Of a stretch of DNA of 64,000 bases, positions 17,452 to 26,718 are shown in pieces. The notes under the pieces are model-generated. The model saw only the letters and a program-made list of their open reading frames with translations. It ran no database searches and was not told where the DNA came from. The number at the start of each line of letters is the position of its first letter. Positions within the stretch are counted from its first letter, which is position 1. A program made the position numbers and the translations under genes. This DNA is from Saccharopolyspora sp. NFXS83 (lineage in GTDB: Bacteria; Actinomycetota; Actinomycetes; Mycobacteriales; Pseudonocardiaceae): positions 62,001-126,000 of the forward strand of contig NZ_JAPFGB010000003.1 in assembly GCF_026241095.1 (NCBI RefSeq), read 5' to 3'.

Positions 17452-18777
17452 ATGCACTCCCCTCAGCACGTCCTCGAACCGGATTCCCCGGTCCTCTCCG
17501 GTGCTCTGCGCAAAGCGTTCCGCAGGCTCGTGCCACTCGTGATGATCATGTTCGTCGCGAACTACATCGACCGGGTCAACATCGGATTCGCGAAGGACGC
17601 GCTCGAAGCGGATTCGGGGATCGGCGCGGCGGCGTTCGGCCTCGGCGCCGGGCTGTTCTTCATCACCTACGCGATCTTCGAGGTTCCCAGCAACATCCTG
17701 CTCGAACGGTTCGGGGCCAAGCTCTGGCTGACCCGCATCATGGTCAGCTGGGGCCTGGTCTCGGCCGCGATGATGTTCGCGCACAACGAATGGATCTTCT
17801 ACACGCTGCGGCTGCTGCTGGGTGCCGCCGAGGCGGGCTTCTTCGCCGGGATCCTCTTCTACTTCACCCAGTGGTTCCCCAACGCCATGCGCGGTCGCGC
17901 CAACGCGGCGCTCTACTCGGCCTCCACGATCGCCGCCGTGATCGCGGGACCGCTGTCCGGCGCGCTGTTGAGCATGGACGACGTCGGCGGACTGCACGGC
18001 TGGCAGTGGCTGTTCCTGATCGAAGGCCTCGCCGCCGTCCTCATCGGACTCGTGGCCTGGCGCTTCCTGGACGCGCGGCCCGCCGACGCGGCGTGGCTCA
18101 GCGAGGAGGAGAAGGCCGCGCTGATCGAACGGCTCGCCGAGGAGGAACGCGACAAGACCGGGGACGCACCGGAGCCCTCGCGGTGGTCCATGCTGCGCGA
18201 CCCGCGGATGCTGCTGTTCTGCCTCGTCTACTTCGCCGCCCAGCTCGCGCAGTACTCGGTCACCTTCTGGCTGCCGAGCTTCGTGCGCCGGATCGGCGGG
18301 CTCGGCGAGGTCGCGATCGGCCTCGTCGCGGTGCTGCCGTTCGCGGCGGCGTTCGTCGCCATCCTCGTGGCGGGCCGGATCTCCGACCGCACCGGAGCGC
18401 GGCGGTCCGTGCTCGGCTCCGGGTTCGTGCTCGCCGCCGTCGGGCTGGCCATCGCCGGGTTCGCCGACCCCGTGCTCGCCGTGGTGATGCTGATCGTGGC
18501 CACCGTCGGGTTCAAGGTGGCGGCGTCCTCGTTCTTCGTCATCCCGCAGCAGTACCTGACCGGGGCGCTCGCCGCTCCGGGGCTCGCGCTGATCAACTCG
18601 ATCGGCAACCTCGGTGGCTTCGTGGCGCCGACGCTGATGGGCCAGGTCCAGGAGCGCACCGGCAGCGTTTCCGGCGGGCTGTATGTCGTGGCCGTGACGT
18701 GCGTCGTGGCGCTCGGTGCGTGCGCGCTGCTCCGGTCCACCTCCCGCAGCCGCTCCGGGGAACGCGCCGCCGCCTGA
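17452..18777 (+). CDS. MFS transporter, anion:cation symporter type
   Basis: 441 aa with 12 predicted membrane segments. ACS-family signature residues near the start (MFVANYIDRVNIGFAKDAL) and after TM4 (GAAEAGFFAGILFYFTQWFP) match glucarate/galactonate/tartrate-type permeases. A central charged loop (LSEEEKAALIERLAEEERD) separates the two halves. It follows the dehydratase gene after 48 bp and probably imports the sugar acid used by the operon. Confidence 0.8.
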   Translation: MHSPQHVLEPDSPVLSGALRKAFRRLVPLVMIMFVANYIDRVNIGFAKDALEADSGIGAAAFGLGAGLFFITYAIFEVPSNILLERFGAKLWLTRIMVSWGLVSAAMMFAHNEWIFYTLRLLLGAAEAGFFAGILFYFTQWFPNAMRGRANAALYSASTIAAVIAGPLSGALLSMDDVGGLHGWQWLFLIEGLAAVLIGLVAWRFLDARPADAAWLSEEEKAALIERLAEEERDKTGDAPEPSRWSMLRDPRMLLFCLVYFAAQLAQYSVTFWLPSFVRRIGGLGEVAIGLVAVLPFAAAFVAILVAGRISDRTGARRSVLGSGFVLAAVGLAIAGFADPVLAVVMLIVATVGFKVAASSFFVIPQQYLTGALAAPGLALINSIGNLGGFVAPTLMGQVQERTGSVSGGLYVVAVTCVVALGACALLRSTSRSRSGERAAA

Positions 18778-19597
18778 TCCGGCACTCCCCACCGAGGCGG
18801 TGCGACCGCCGCCGATCGCCTCAGAAGCCAACGTCGTCCTGCGGAGGTTCAACCATGCAGCGTGAGCGTTCTTCCCTGCTCGCGCGTTAGCACCGGTTCG
18901 GGGCCTCAGATCAACGACGCTCGCAACGACGGTGACGTGGTTGCTGCCTTCGGCACCAACCACGGAGGGGGGCGGCACCGGGTGGACCAGGACGACGACC
19001 GTTGAGCCTCGACGGTGAACCTGGAGATCCCGATTTCGTCGGAGTCGACCACCTGGACGGGATGCTGGCGCCGTCGTCGCGGGTTCGAATCCGCGGGTGA
19101 ACACCGGACCCGGTGCCCAGTTCGGTGATGTCGGTGGCGTCATCCTGTCGGAGTTCGCAGGCCGGGAAACACCGGTACCGCGCACAGCCGCAAGGTCACT
19201 CGAAGGTCGGCGGGCAAGTACCTAAACGATCGGTTCGTCGTCCCTCCGGCTTCCTGCGGGCCCAGAGCGAACTCGAACGTTCTGGCACAGTCTTCATCAG
19301 CGGTCCGGAAGGCAGCGGTCGGCAAAGCGCCGCGATGATGCTGCTGTGGTGGCGCATGGTGACCTGGGTCGAGCACCCACGGCGTTCCGACGCCGGCCTG
19401 TACCCCGAGATGGCACGTTCGGAACGTTTGATCGGGCGTGGTCCCGGAACTCGGACTCTGCTGCAAAGCACAGTGATCCGTGAACGGCTCTCCTCCTGCT
19501 GGTACCACGCCTGCGTCTCGACGAGTCAATCTGACGAACGACTGCCGCACCGTCGTCACCGCCGCAGCCCGAACCACCGCGTCCGCAGTCGTTCCCG
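18778..19597. other. No recognisable gene (820 bp)
   Basis: Between the MFS gene and the recombinase remnants. Many short open frames occur but none shows a domain. A T-arm-like string lies at 19079-19095, but no tRNA cloverleaf can be built around it. This is probably decayed DNA at the border of the mobile region. Confidence 0.4.
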
Positions 19598-19874
19598 GTG
19601 AACGATGTGCTGTTGGGCAGCGTGCGCGAGGACTACCAGTTCTTGTTCTCGTGCACCGTGTTCTGGTTGTCGTGTGGCAACGGGCCCGGGCTTCCGCACG
19701 CAAAACCGGGTGCGTCTGCGGCCGACGCGATCCTCGACGAGGTGATGCGGGTGACCGCCACCGTCCGTCCGGACGACGTTAGCCGAGCCCAGTACCAGGT
19801 AATGAGCGTGCTCGGCGTGCCGCGCATTGACCGCACGGGCCGCGCGCAGGCGTGGGCCGACCACATTTCCCTCA
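19598..19874 (+). pseudogene. Truncated unknown gene, cut by recombinase fragment
   Basis: The frame from GTG 19598 (VNDVLLGSVREDYQFLFSCT, later AADAILDEVMRVTATVRPDD) has coding-like codon use and sensible amino-acid composition until about 19874. There the DNA switches abruptly to sequence matching the serine-recombinase gene at 37724. I do not recognise the family. It looks like the front half of a gene cut by the rearrangement. Confidence 0.4.
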
Positions 19875-20336
19875 CCGCTGCAGCTGTGGAATCTGCCGCA
19901 GCAGTGGGTGATCTCGAAGCGGGAGACATACGAGCCGTTGGTCAGTGAGGTCGATTTCGTTGCTGTGCAGCACATCCGGGCCGCCCATGCCACCGGTTCT
20001 GGCGATACCCGCACTTACCTGCTGGCCGGCTTGGTGCGGTGCGGGGTGTGCCGACGACGGATGGACTCGCACTGGGCGAATGGCCGTCCCGGTTACCGGT
20101 GCCGACACGGGCACACCAGCACCCGGCATCAAAGCCCGGATCGGCCCAAGAACCTCTACGTCCGTGAAGACAATCTCCTTGCCGAGGTCAGAACCCACGT
20201 CAGTGATCGGGGCCATGCCGTTCAGCCACGACCGTCCGACACCGACGCGGAGGAACTGGCCCGGTTCCTCCGCGCCCACAGTCTAATCATCAGCTACGTC
20301 AGGCCCGGTCGGGACAACCGACCGGGCCTGACCTGA
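19875..20336 (+). pseudogene. Serine recombinase, 3' fragment only
   Basis: The last ~150 codons match the C-terminus of the intact recombinase at 36788-38185 almost residue for residue (LQLWNLPQQWVISKRET, EPLVSE, YLLAGLVRCG, MDSHWAN, RPGYRCRHGHTSTRH). The match starts sharply at 19875 (equivalent to 37724). The catalytic domain is missing, so it is inactive. The C-terminal zinc-ribbon cysteines (CGVC) are kept. The homology runs past the stop into a shared hairpin and a 40-bp identical stretch. Confidence 0.85.
20298..20332 (+). terminator. Hairpin terminator with 15-bp perfect stem
   Basis: A perfect inverted repeat (20298-20312 with 20318-20332, 5-base loop) overlaps the last codons of the recombinase fragment. 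The intact copy has an equivalent, less perfect hairpin at 38151-38187. It has no T-tract, as is usual in actinomycetes. Confidence 0.6.
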
Positions 20337-20376
20337 AACGTTAGCGTCGCCCCTCATGGGGTAACAATGTGTCCGA
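20337..20376 (+). repeat. 40-bp exact direct repeat, left copy
   Basis: Identical to 38191-38230. It contains the interrupted palindrome CCCCTCATGGGG and ends in GTGTCCGA. It lies directly after the recombinase hairpin in both places, a position where an attachment site of the recombinase could be. Confidence 0.8.
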
Positions 20377-20623
20377 AGGCGAACCAAAGCCCCAGCCGGT
20401 TGTGCTCGCGGGTGATCTGAAGGTGGCACGCATGTAATGCGGGGCCCGCTCGAACTGTCTGAAGTTCTTCGTACGGGCTTACTTCATTGGCGAAGTGAGT
20501 CGTGACCACGCCGATCAGGCGGTACAGGGTGTGCTTGGAAGTTTGATTTAATAACAGTCTCTGCGTGAGGGGGAACATCAGGCAACGTCCCATCGTCCGG
20601 AGTCGGTGCCGCGGATGCGGCGT

Positions 20624-22498
20624 TCACGCCTGCTTCCGGGGGCAGCTGCAGCCGATGACAGTCAGGTCATGGCAATTGCCGGTGATCGATTGCCGGGTTT
20701 CATTAAGGAGATCGTCGAGCAGACGTAGCTGATATGCGTTCCTGGTTCGCCTGCCCGCGGCGATGTGCGCTGCTGCTCGCGTGCGGGCGGTCGCGGAGAG
20801 GTGGGGTTGGACGAGCACGACGTGAGTTCGCGTGTCGAACCGATGCCGATCGAGTGCGTCCAGGAATCCTGCCGCCGTCGACCGCACACCGTTGTGCCAT
20901 GTCGCCGACCAATGCCTGTCTCGGTCGGCCAACCGCTCACGCAGCCGTTCGGTCAGCGGCTCCCGCTCCATCAGTCCGATGTTCTTCGTCGCCTGGCTGA
21001 CGAGCTGCTCGAATGGAACTAGCGAGATCTCACGACCCGCGCTCGTGGAACCCGATGCTTTCACGTGGATCGCGGTGAGCTCCCCGTCGCCAGACAGGTG
21101 AAGGAAGTCGGCGACCTCTCCAGCGCCGTCGTCGCACAGTAGCCAGCCGTTTTGGCGCTGGTTGACGACCCAGGCGAACAGCGAGGTGTCACCGCGGTTC
21201 GCGATGTTCTGGTGGATTTGCTGGTCGTTATTTCCGGCGGGTTTCTCCTTGCCGATCGAGAATCCGCGGAAGTCGAGGTACTTGATGTTCGTGAACGGCG
21301 CTGTGCCGATGTTGCGGCGGAACAACGTCCGCCCATTGCACGCATGTCCCGACCCGTACAGCACGCGCAGCAGGCTTCCGCTGTTCAGGTGCTCCGCCAC
21401 CTCGCGCAGTCCGGGGTGCGGTGTTCCTCTGACGTGGCGCACCTCGAACCGGAAGCCGTCGCGGACCGCCACCGGGTCGAGTTCGAGCTCAGTGGTGCTG
21501 CCATCGGCTGTCACACGCAGCGTCGCGGTAGCCGTGTCCTCGTGGCCGTCCACCGCCAGTTCTGCGGAACGCAGGAATTCGGCGCACCGCAAGACCTCCT
21601 CGTCGGCGGAATCGTCGGCAGTCTCCTCGGCTTCGAGGCTCACGTCGACCGCCAAGCGTACCTTCTTCACGTCTTCCTCTGGTTCCGGCAGCGGGCCGAA
21701 CTGCCACTCGGGATGACCGGTCGCGAGCACCTTGGCCACTGCCTCCAGGACTTCCCGCACACCGGTGAGGAAGGTGCCGAAATCCGCGGTCGCCCGCCAG
21801 GAGATGCGGGACCGTTGCGGGGACAGGGTGACCCGGTTCCTGATGAGCGCCTTGTCATCCGCCGGTTCGTGGTCCACGACCGCGGCGCTGACCGAGAAGT
21901 CGCCGTCCTCCCGCGGGCTCAGGGCGTCCTGCAACCGCAGCCCCGTCATGGCCTTGCTGTCCTGCTTCGTGGTCCGCCGTTGGTGGATGCCCCGGGTCCA
22001 CAGACCGAGGTGGTTGCCGGTGAAGGAAGCCGCCAGCGCGGTGTAGGGGACCGGCCGGAACAGCGCGGGATGTGCATCGACCCATCGGAGCAGCTTCGTC
22101 CCGCTCGGCGAGTCACCGGCGACCGCGACGAGGTGCTGCCATCGCACGGCCAGCGTGAGTTCGTGCACGACGTCGAGAAGGTCGGCCTGCTTGCCCGCCC
22201 AGCTGGGCCGTCGGACCAGCTGCCGTGTGCCGACGTGGAGCTCGTTGATGCCGAAGCCCTCCAGCGTGCCCACGTCCGGGATCGTCGCGCGCACGTCGAA
22301 CGTCTCCGCGGTGAGCGGCTGGCAGGAGACCGCTTGACCGCGCTGCTGCGCAGCCTCGCCCAGGAATCGGGTCAGTTCCCGGAAGGCTGCGGCCGGAGTC
22401 GACTCCGTGCACTCCAGCACGGTCATCGACAGGTACGGGTTCAGCTGCGCCGGGGAGAGTCGCGGAAAGTCCGCTGGAGTGTCCGTTTTCGGGTTCAT
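20624..22498 (-). CDS. PD-(D/E)XK-like nuclease, last gene of Mokosh-like operon
   Basis: 624 aa from ATG 22498. The N-terminal 400 residues have no family I recognise. Near the C-terminus, residues 451-481 (GWLLCDDGAGEVADFLHL, then LTAIHVKAS) show a conserved D-D-G-x-G-E-x-A-D-F strand followed by H-x-K, a variant of the PD-(D/E)XK nuclease core in which the ExK glutamate is His. The nuclease call rests on this motif and on context: it is the final gene after a kinase-like protein, a helicase and a winged-helix-like protein on the same strand. It is probably the DNA- or RNA-cutting effector. The following 287 bp contain no gene I can support. Confidence 0.6.
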   Translation of the reverse strand: MNPKTDTPADFPRLSPAQLNPYLSMTVLECTESTPAAAFRELTRFLGEAAQQRGQAVSCQPLTAETFDVRATIPDVGTLEGFGINELHVGTRQLVRRPSWAGKQADLLDVVHELTLAVRWQHLVAVAGDSPSGTKLLRWVDAHPALFRPVPYTALAASFTGNHLGLWTRGIHQRRTTKQDSKAMTGLRLQDALSPREDGDFSVSAAVVDHEPADDKALIRNRVTLSPQRSRISWRATADFGTFLTGVREVLEAVAKVLATGHPEWQFGPLPEPEEDVKKVRLAVDVSLEAEETADDSADEEVLRCAEFLRSAELAVDGHEDTATATLRVTADGSTTELELDPVAVRDGFRFEVRHVRGTPHPGLREVAEHLNSGSLLRVLYGSGHACNGRTLFRRNIGTAPFTNIKYLDFRGFSIGKEKPAGNNDQQIHQNIANRGDTSLFAWVVNQRQNGWLLCDDGAGEVADFLHLSGDGELTAIHVKASGSTSAGREISLVPFEQLVSQATKNIGLMEREPLTERLRERLADRDRHWSATWHNGVRSTAAGFLDALDRHRFDTRTHVVLVQPHLSATARTRAAAHIAAGRRTRNAYQLRLLDDLLNETRQSITGNCHDLTVIGCSCPRKQA

Positions 22499-22586
22499 GG
22501 CCGCCGGAGATTAGTCGCGCTGCGAAGCCGGAATCCACCGAAAAGCGGCTTGCGGAACGTTCTGTCCTGATGTTGTCCACTGGACG

Positions 22587-23810
22587 TCAGGGTGTGTCCG
22601 GTGTCCGGTCGCGGTGCTGGTCGAGCTGCTCGGCGAGGTCCTGCTCACCAGCTTCCAGGACGAGGGCGCGGAGCCGGTGTACGTCCAGATCGGGGAACTC
22701 GAGTTGGGCGCCGAGGATCGCGATCAGGCCCGCCAGCTCCTCGGGGCGGTGGTGGGCGCGCCGAAGCAACTGGTGCGTCCGCGCCACCAGGGCGCGGCGC
22801 CGGACATCGGCGTCGCGGCACCAGACCCGCACCGCCACGTTCCCCAGGCTCAGGTACGAACCGACAAAGGACTCCTTGCGCGGCCCGGTCGGGGCGAACG
22901 CGTCGGCAGGGAGATCGACCTGCCACGATCCGTCCGGATCCTGCATCGGTTGGACGTCGGAGAGGTTCCGCTTGCGCAACCACCCCGTGATGGTGTGCCG
23001 CTGATCCTCGACCGACGGGGGCGACACCCGGAGCGCACTGGTGATGTCCGGATCGGTGGTGCACAGCTCGCTGAGATCCTCGTCGAACTCCCCACCCGTG
23101 TCCGCGCCGTAGGCGAGCCGGGAGACCTGTCCACCGCTCGCCACCGCGTGCACCACGTGGAGGCGGAGGAACACGTACTGCGGGCGGACGTCCAGCGGAT
23201 TCTCGACGGTGGTCGGGAGGTTGAACTCGGTGCGGTCGGTGCGGTGAGCCAGGTTCACCAACGCGTCCCGGTGGAACTGGTGCGCCGTGGGCAGGAACTG
23301 CAACCAGCGGTCCCGTTCGGCCAGTGCCATGGCCTCGGCGCGGTTGAGCAGCGCCGTCGGCGGCGAGTAGTGCCGCCGGTGCAGCGGCTCGCAGCGGTAA
23401 CCGTCGAAGTAGATCTTTCGCCGGTCTTCGCGCCGGACCTCGTAGCAGGTGCCGTCACGCAGCGAGGCGCGCGCGAGGTCGGTGAGTTCGAGTGCGTCCC
23501 GATGAGGGGGAAGATGACCGATGCCGCGCAGCACGCGGACCGCCCGGTCCACCAGAACCGGTTGCAACCCCAGCAGTTCGGCGATCCCGTCGACCGAGGC
23601 GGCGCCCGTCTCGGCGATGGCCCGTTCGATGAACTTGTCGATGAGGCCGTAGGGCCGGTCCGTCGTGGTGGTGGCCCGCACCTCCACCTCGTGCACCGGG
23701 AGGAGCACGGTGCGCAGCCGGACGGGGTGCAGGCCCTGGCGGAACGCGGCGTCCTCCAAGACCTTGAGCGTGGCGTCGCCGTTCCGGGGCGATCGTTCGG
23801 GAGGCATCAT
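22587..23810 (-). CDS. Unknown protein with winged-helix-like segment, helicase partner
   Basis: 407 aa from ATG 23810, overlapping the helicase stop (ATGA) so the two are coupled. Residues 45-110 (DKFIERAIAETGAASVDGIA, then LLGLQPVLVDRAVRVLRGIG) read like a winged helix-turn-helix. The rest is basic and arginine-rich, with no family I recognise. Coupling to a COG1112-type helicase suggests a nucleic-acid-binding or adaptor subunit, which is inference. The nuclease gene follows 88 bp downstream. Confidence 0.55.
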   Translation of the reverse strand: MMPPERSPRNGDATLKVLEDAAFRQGLHPVRLRTVLLPVHEVEVRATTTTDRPYGLIDKFIERAIAETGAASVDGIAELLGLQPVLVDRAVRVLRGIGHLPPHRDALELTDLARASLRDGTCYEVRREDRRKIYFDGYRCEPLHRRHYSPPTALLNRAEAMALAERDRWLQFLPTAHQFHRDALVNLAHRTDRTEFNLPTTVENPLDVRPQYVFLRLHVVHAVASGGQVSRLAYGADTGGEFDEDLSELCTTDPDITSALRVSPPSVEDQRHTITGWLRKRNLSDVQPMQDPDGSWQVDLPADAFAPTGPRKESFVGSYLSLGNVAVRVWCRDADVRRRALVARTHQLLRRAHHRPEELAGLIAILGAQLEFPDLDVHRLRALVLEAGEQDLAEQLDQHRDRTPDTP

Positions 23811-26713
23811 GCTCCGTTTTCGTTGAGCCGGGCTGTGACGTCGTGGTAGGTACGCAGGTCTCCGGCGTCCCGCACGATGTCGCTCAGGGCGTGGATCAGT
23901 TCCCGAACGCCCGGGTCCTTCGCGCTGTGCAGGGTCGTCAGATCGCCGACGAGCACGAGCAGGCGCTTGGCGCGGGTGAGCGCGACGTTCAGCCGTCGCA
24001 GTTCGGTGAGGAACCCGACGTCGCCGTGGCGATTGCTGCGGGTGAAGCCGTAGAGCAGCACCTCCCGCTCACCACCTTGGAACGCGTCCACGGTGCCGAT
24101 GTTGGCGTCCAGTGTCTGCGGATCCGCCCACTCCCGCGCCAGCTGCTTGAGGTCGTCCAACTGCGCGCGGTACGGAACGATCACCGCCCAGTCGGCGCCG
24201 TCCTTGTGGTAGTGCTCGGCGAGCCGATCGAGCAGCCGAGCTTCGGCCTTGTTGCGGAATCCGCGCTCTTCGCCGCGAGCCCCGGTCTCGTGCCGGTCTC
24301 GTTCGGAGAGGCTCGACGTGTCCACGAAGGACAGCGGGCTGCCGAACAGTTGATCCCGCTGCGGTGGCGGCACTTCCGACCGCAACATGCCCTGATAGAA
24401 GTGGTCCGAGATGAACCGCGCGATCACGGCGGGCATCCGGCGTTGGGTACGTAGCTGGACCACGTTTGCGGTGGGCAGGATGCCGACCAGAGATTCGAGC
24501 AGGCTCGTGCCGGCCAGTTCTACCAAGTGCTCCGCCCCGCCCCGCCGCTCGATTGCCGCGTCCACCGCGGGCTCGGGAACCGGTGGCAGCTGCTTGTCGT
24601 CACCGACGAGTACGGCGCGTCGTCCCCGGACCAATGGGATCAGCGCGTCGGAGGTCCGGATCTGCCCGGCCTCGTCGAGGACGACCAGGTCGAACTCCTC
24701 CGCGGCGATCTCCTCCCGCGACCCGGCCGAAATGCAGGTCGAGCCGATCACGTCGGCGTAGCGCAGCAGCTCCGGGTGCAGCTGCCCGGTGCGGCAGGAT
24801 TCGACCTCGGTGTGCCAGTCCGCCAACAGCCCCGCTCGAGCGTGCAGCAGGTTCAGGCGAGACCGCAGTGCGTGGTGCAGGTCGGTGAGCGACTTCAACA
24901 GGCCCTCGTCGCAGCCGGGGTCGCCGATCTCCGGCAGCGGTTCCACCGCCAGCAGGGTGGTGCGGAGCGCCGCCGCAGCGGCCCGCGCGTAGTCCCGGTG
25001 CCGATCGGCCTCGGAATCGGCCGCGTCGAACTTCCGTTGCGCCGCCTGCACTTCCGGGGCGTTGCCGACCACGGTTTCCAGCTCGGCGGTCGCCTCCGAG
25101 TGGGCGCGTCGGGTCTCGTCGAACGCGTACGATCGGACGGCCAGGGTGGCTTTGCCGCGCGCGAGCCGGCGATCGCGCCACCACGCGAGCACGCCCCGAC
25201 GCTCACCGTCGACGGCGGGGGAGGATGCTTTCTGGCTGAGCCGGTCCACCAGCCGTTGCGAGCGGTGGACGCGCTTGCGGGCCCGGCCGATTCGCTTGTC
25301 CTGCTTGCGCACCCGCTCGTAGACCGGGCCGCCGACGGCGCGGCGGCACCTCTCGAGTTCCGCTGCACAAGCATGCTGCTCGCTGCGGGACGACACCCAC
25401 GAATTCAGCCGGGTACCGAGTTCGGCGTGCCACTGCACCGCTTGCGGCAGCATCGAGTAGAGCCCAGCCCTGCGACCGGCACCGACGGCCAGCTCCTCCC
25501 TGAGCTCCTCGGCGTAGACCTCCAGCAGGAACGGCCGAACCTCGGGGTCGATCTGGTGCTCCCGTCCGATACGGATAATCACCATTCGATCCTGGGGCAA
25601 CCGGGCCAGCACGTTGTCCACCGCTTTGTTGGAGTACGAGGAGACCAGGGTCTTCCCCTGCCCGCCGTCCGCCGCGGCCGCGGCGATCTCGGTGATCACC
25701 CGAGTCTTGCCGGTTCCCGGCGGCCCGAGCACCACCAGCAGATCGCGAACCGACAGCGCCCTGCGAAAAGCCGTCAGCTGCTCCGGATCGAGTCGTTGAG
25801 CAGGGGTCTCGGGACGCCCGGTCACCGGCGCTACTTGGTGGTCAACCAGCACCTCCATCAGCGACCGGTGGCGAGACTGCCGGGACCGGAGCATTTCGGC
25901 GGCATGACGTCGTTGGGTGTGGATCGTGTTGAAGCGGGCCGGTGATAGCTGGCCGCGCTGCGGTAGTCGCGCGTGGTCCAGCGGTGCGTCGAACCGCACC
26001 GTCGCAGCACGACCTGTTACTCGCAGCACCGTCCCCCTGCGATCGCCGTGACCGTCGAGCAACACTTCGTCGCGTGCTTTCGGGGCGCGGCCGACGATGC
26101 GGAACGAGTAGGTGCTCGTTCCGGCGTAACCATGATCGCCGACCGCTGTTACCTCCTGGTAGGCGAATCCCCCTTGGTGCGAGAGAGTTTCGCCCGCGCT
26201 CTCGCGCGCGATGTCGTTGAACTCGGTGAGCCGGTCCAGGAAGCGCACCTGCCCGGTGCTAAGGCGCGGGACCGAGTTCTGCTCCGCGAGTTCCTGCTGG
26301 AGCCGGAGCCACTCCTTGCGCAGCTTTTCCCAGCTCGTCGAGGAGTCCTGCGGTATGTCCCGGGGACGCGCCGCAATACGCCAGCCGCAGCGCACCAGCA
26401 GGCAGCCTTCGACGAGTGCCGCGTGCGCGCGCAACCCCAGCGGCTTGACACGGTTGACCCAGTAGAAGTCTTGCTGGTCGCTGACGGTGAGGTGGACGAC
26501 GTAGTTGTAGGTGTGCAGCTGGAGCACGGGCTTTTCCCGTGATCCGGAGATGACCGCCGGTGCGCCGTCCGGACGGACCTTTAGATCATGGATTATCTGG
26601 TCGAGTCCCGTCGGCATGGTGGTTGTCGTGCCGCGCACCTCGTGCAGGCTCCCTTGGAACGATCTGCCGGGCACGAGGTGGATCGGCTTGGTCAGCTGGA
26701 CGTCTCTGAGCAT
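23807..26713 (-). CDS. SF1 Upf1/Dna2-type helicase (COG1112-like)
   Basis: 968 aa from ATG 26713, 5 bp after the stop of the kinase-like gene; longer open sequence upstream belongs to the other gene's antiframe. Motifs: Walker A GPPGTGKT (330-337), SYSNKAVDN (Ia), LVVLDEAG (II), VGDDKQLPP (III), RTQRRMP (IV), NIGTVDAFQGGER (V) and LRRLNVALTRAK (VI). A coiled, arginine-rich insert of about 200 residues separates Ia and II. COG1112 helicases act on RNA or DNA and form the core of the Mokosh defence system, where a kinase domain is fused on. Here the kinase-like part is a separate upstream gene. Confidence 0.9.
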   Translation of the reverse strand: MLRDVQLTKPIHLVPGRSFQGSLHEVRGTTTTMPTGLDQIIHDLKVRPDGAPAVISGSREKPVLQLHTYNYVVHLTVSDQQDFYWVNRVKPLGLRAHAALVEGCLLVRCGWRIAARPRDIPQDSSTSWEKLRKEWLRLQQELAEQNSVPRLSTGQVRFLDRLTEFNDIARESAGETLSHQGGFAYQEVTAVGDHGYAGTSTYSFRIVGRAPKARDEVLLDGHGDRRGTVLRVTGRAATVRFDAPLDHARLPQRGQLSPARFNTIHTQRRHAAEMLRSRQSRHRSLMEVLVDHQVAPVTGRPETPAQRLDPEQLTAFRRALSVRDLLVVLGPPGTGKTRVITEIAAAAADGGQGKTLVSSYSNKAVDNVLARLPQDRMVIIRIGREHQIDPEVRPFLLEVYAEELREELAVGAGRRAGLYSMLPQAVQWHAELGTRLNSWVSSRSEQHACAAELERCRRAVGGPVYERVRKQDKRIGRARKRVHRSQRLVDRLSQKASSPAVDGERRGVLAWWRDRRLARGKATLAVRSYAFDETRRAHSEATAELETVVGNAPEVQAAQRKFDAADSEADRHRDYARAAAAALRTTLLAVEPLPEIGDPGCDEGLLKSLTDLHHALRSRLNLLHARAGLLADWHTEVESCRTGQLHPELLRYADVIGSTCISAGSREEIAAEEFDLVVLDEAGQIRTSDALIPLVRGRRAVLVGDDKQLPPVPEPAVDAAIERRGGAEHLVELAGTSLLESLVGILPTANVVQLRTQRRMPAVIARFISDHFYQGMLRSEVPPPQRDQLFGSPLSFVDTSSLSERDRHETGARGEERGFRNKAEARLLDRLAEHYHKDGADWAVIVPYRAQLDDLKQLAREWADPQTLDANIGTVDAFQGGEREVLLYGFTRSNRHGDVGFLTELRRLNVALTRAKRLLVLVGDLTTLHSAKDPGVRELIHALSDIVRDAGDLRTYHDVTARLNENGA

Positions 26714-26718
26714 GCGCC

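Noticed and set aside
19079-19095. tRNA T-arm-like string (GGGTTCGAATCC context)
   Set aside because: The T-stem has a mismatch and no acceptor, D or anticodon arms can be drawn from the neighbouring bases, so I do not call a tRNA or a tRNA remnant.
17221-19185. 654-codon minus-strand open frame
   Set aside because: It lies antisense to the clear enolase-end and MFS genes and reads as low-complexity Arg/Glu/His-rich sequence typical of GC-rich shadow frames.
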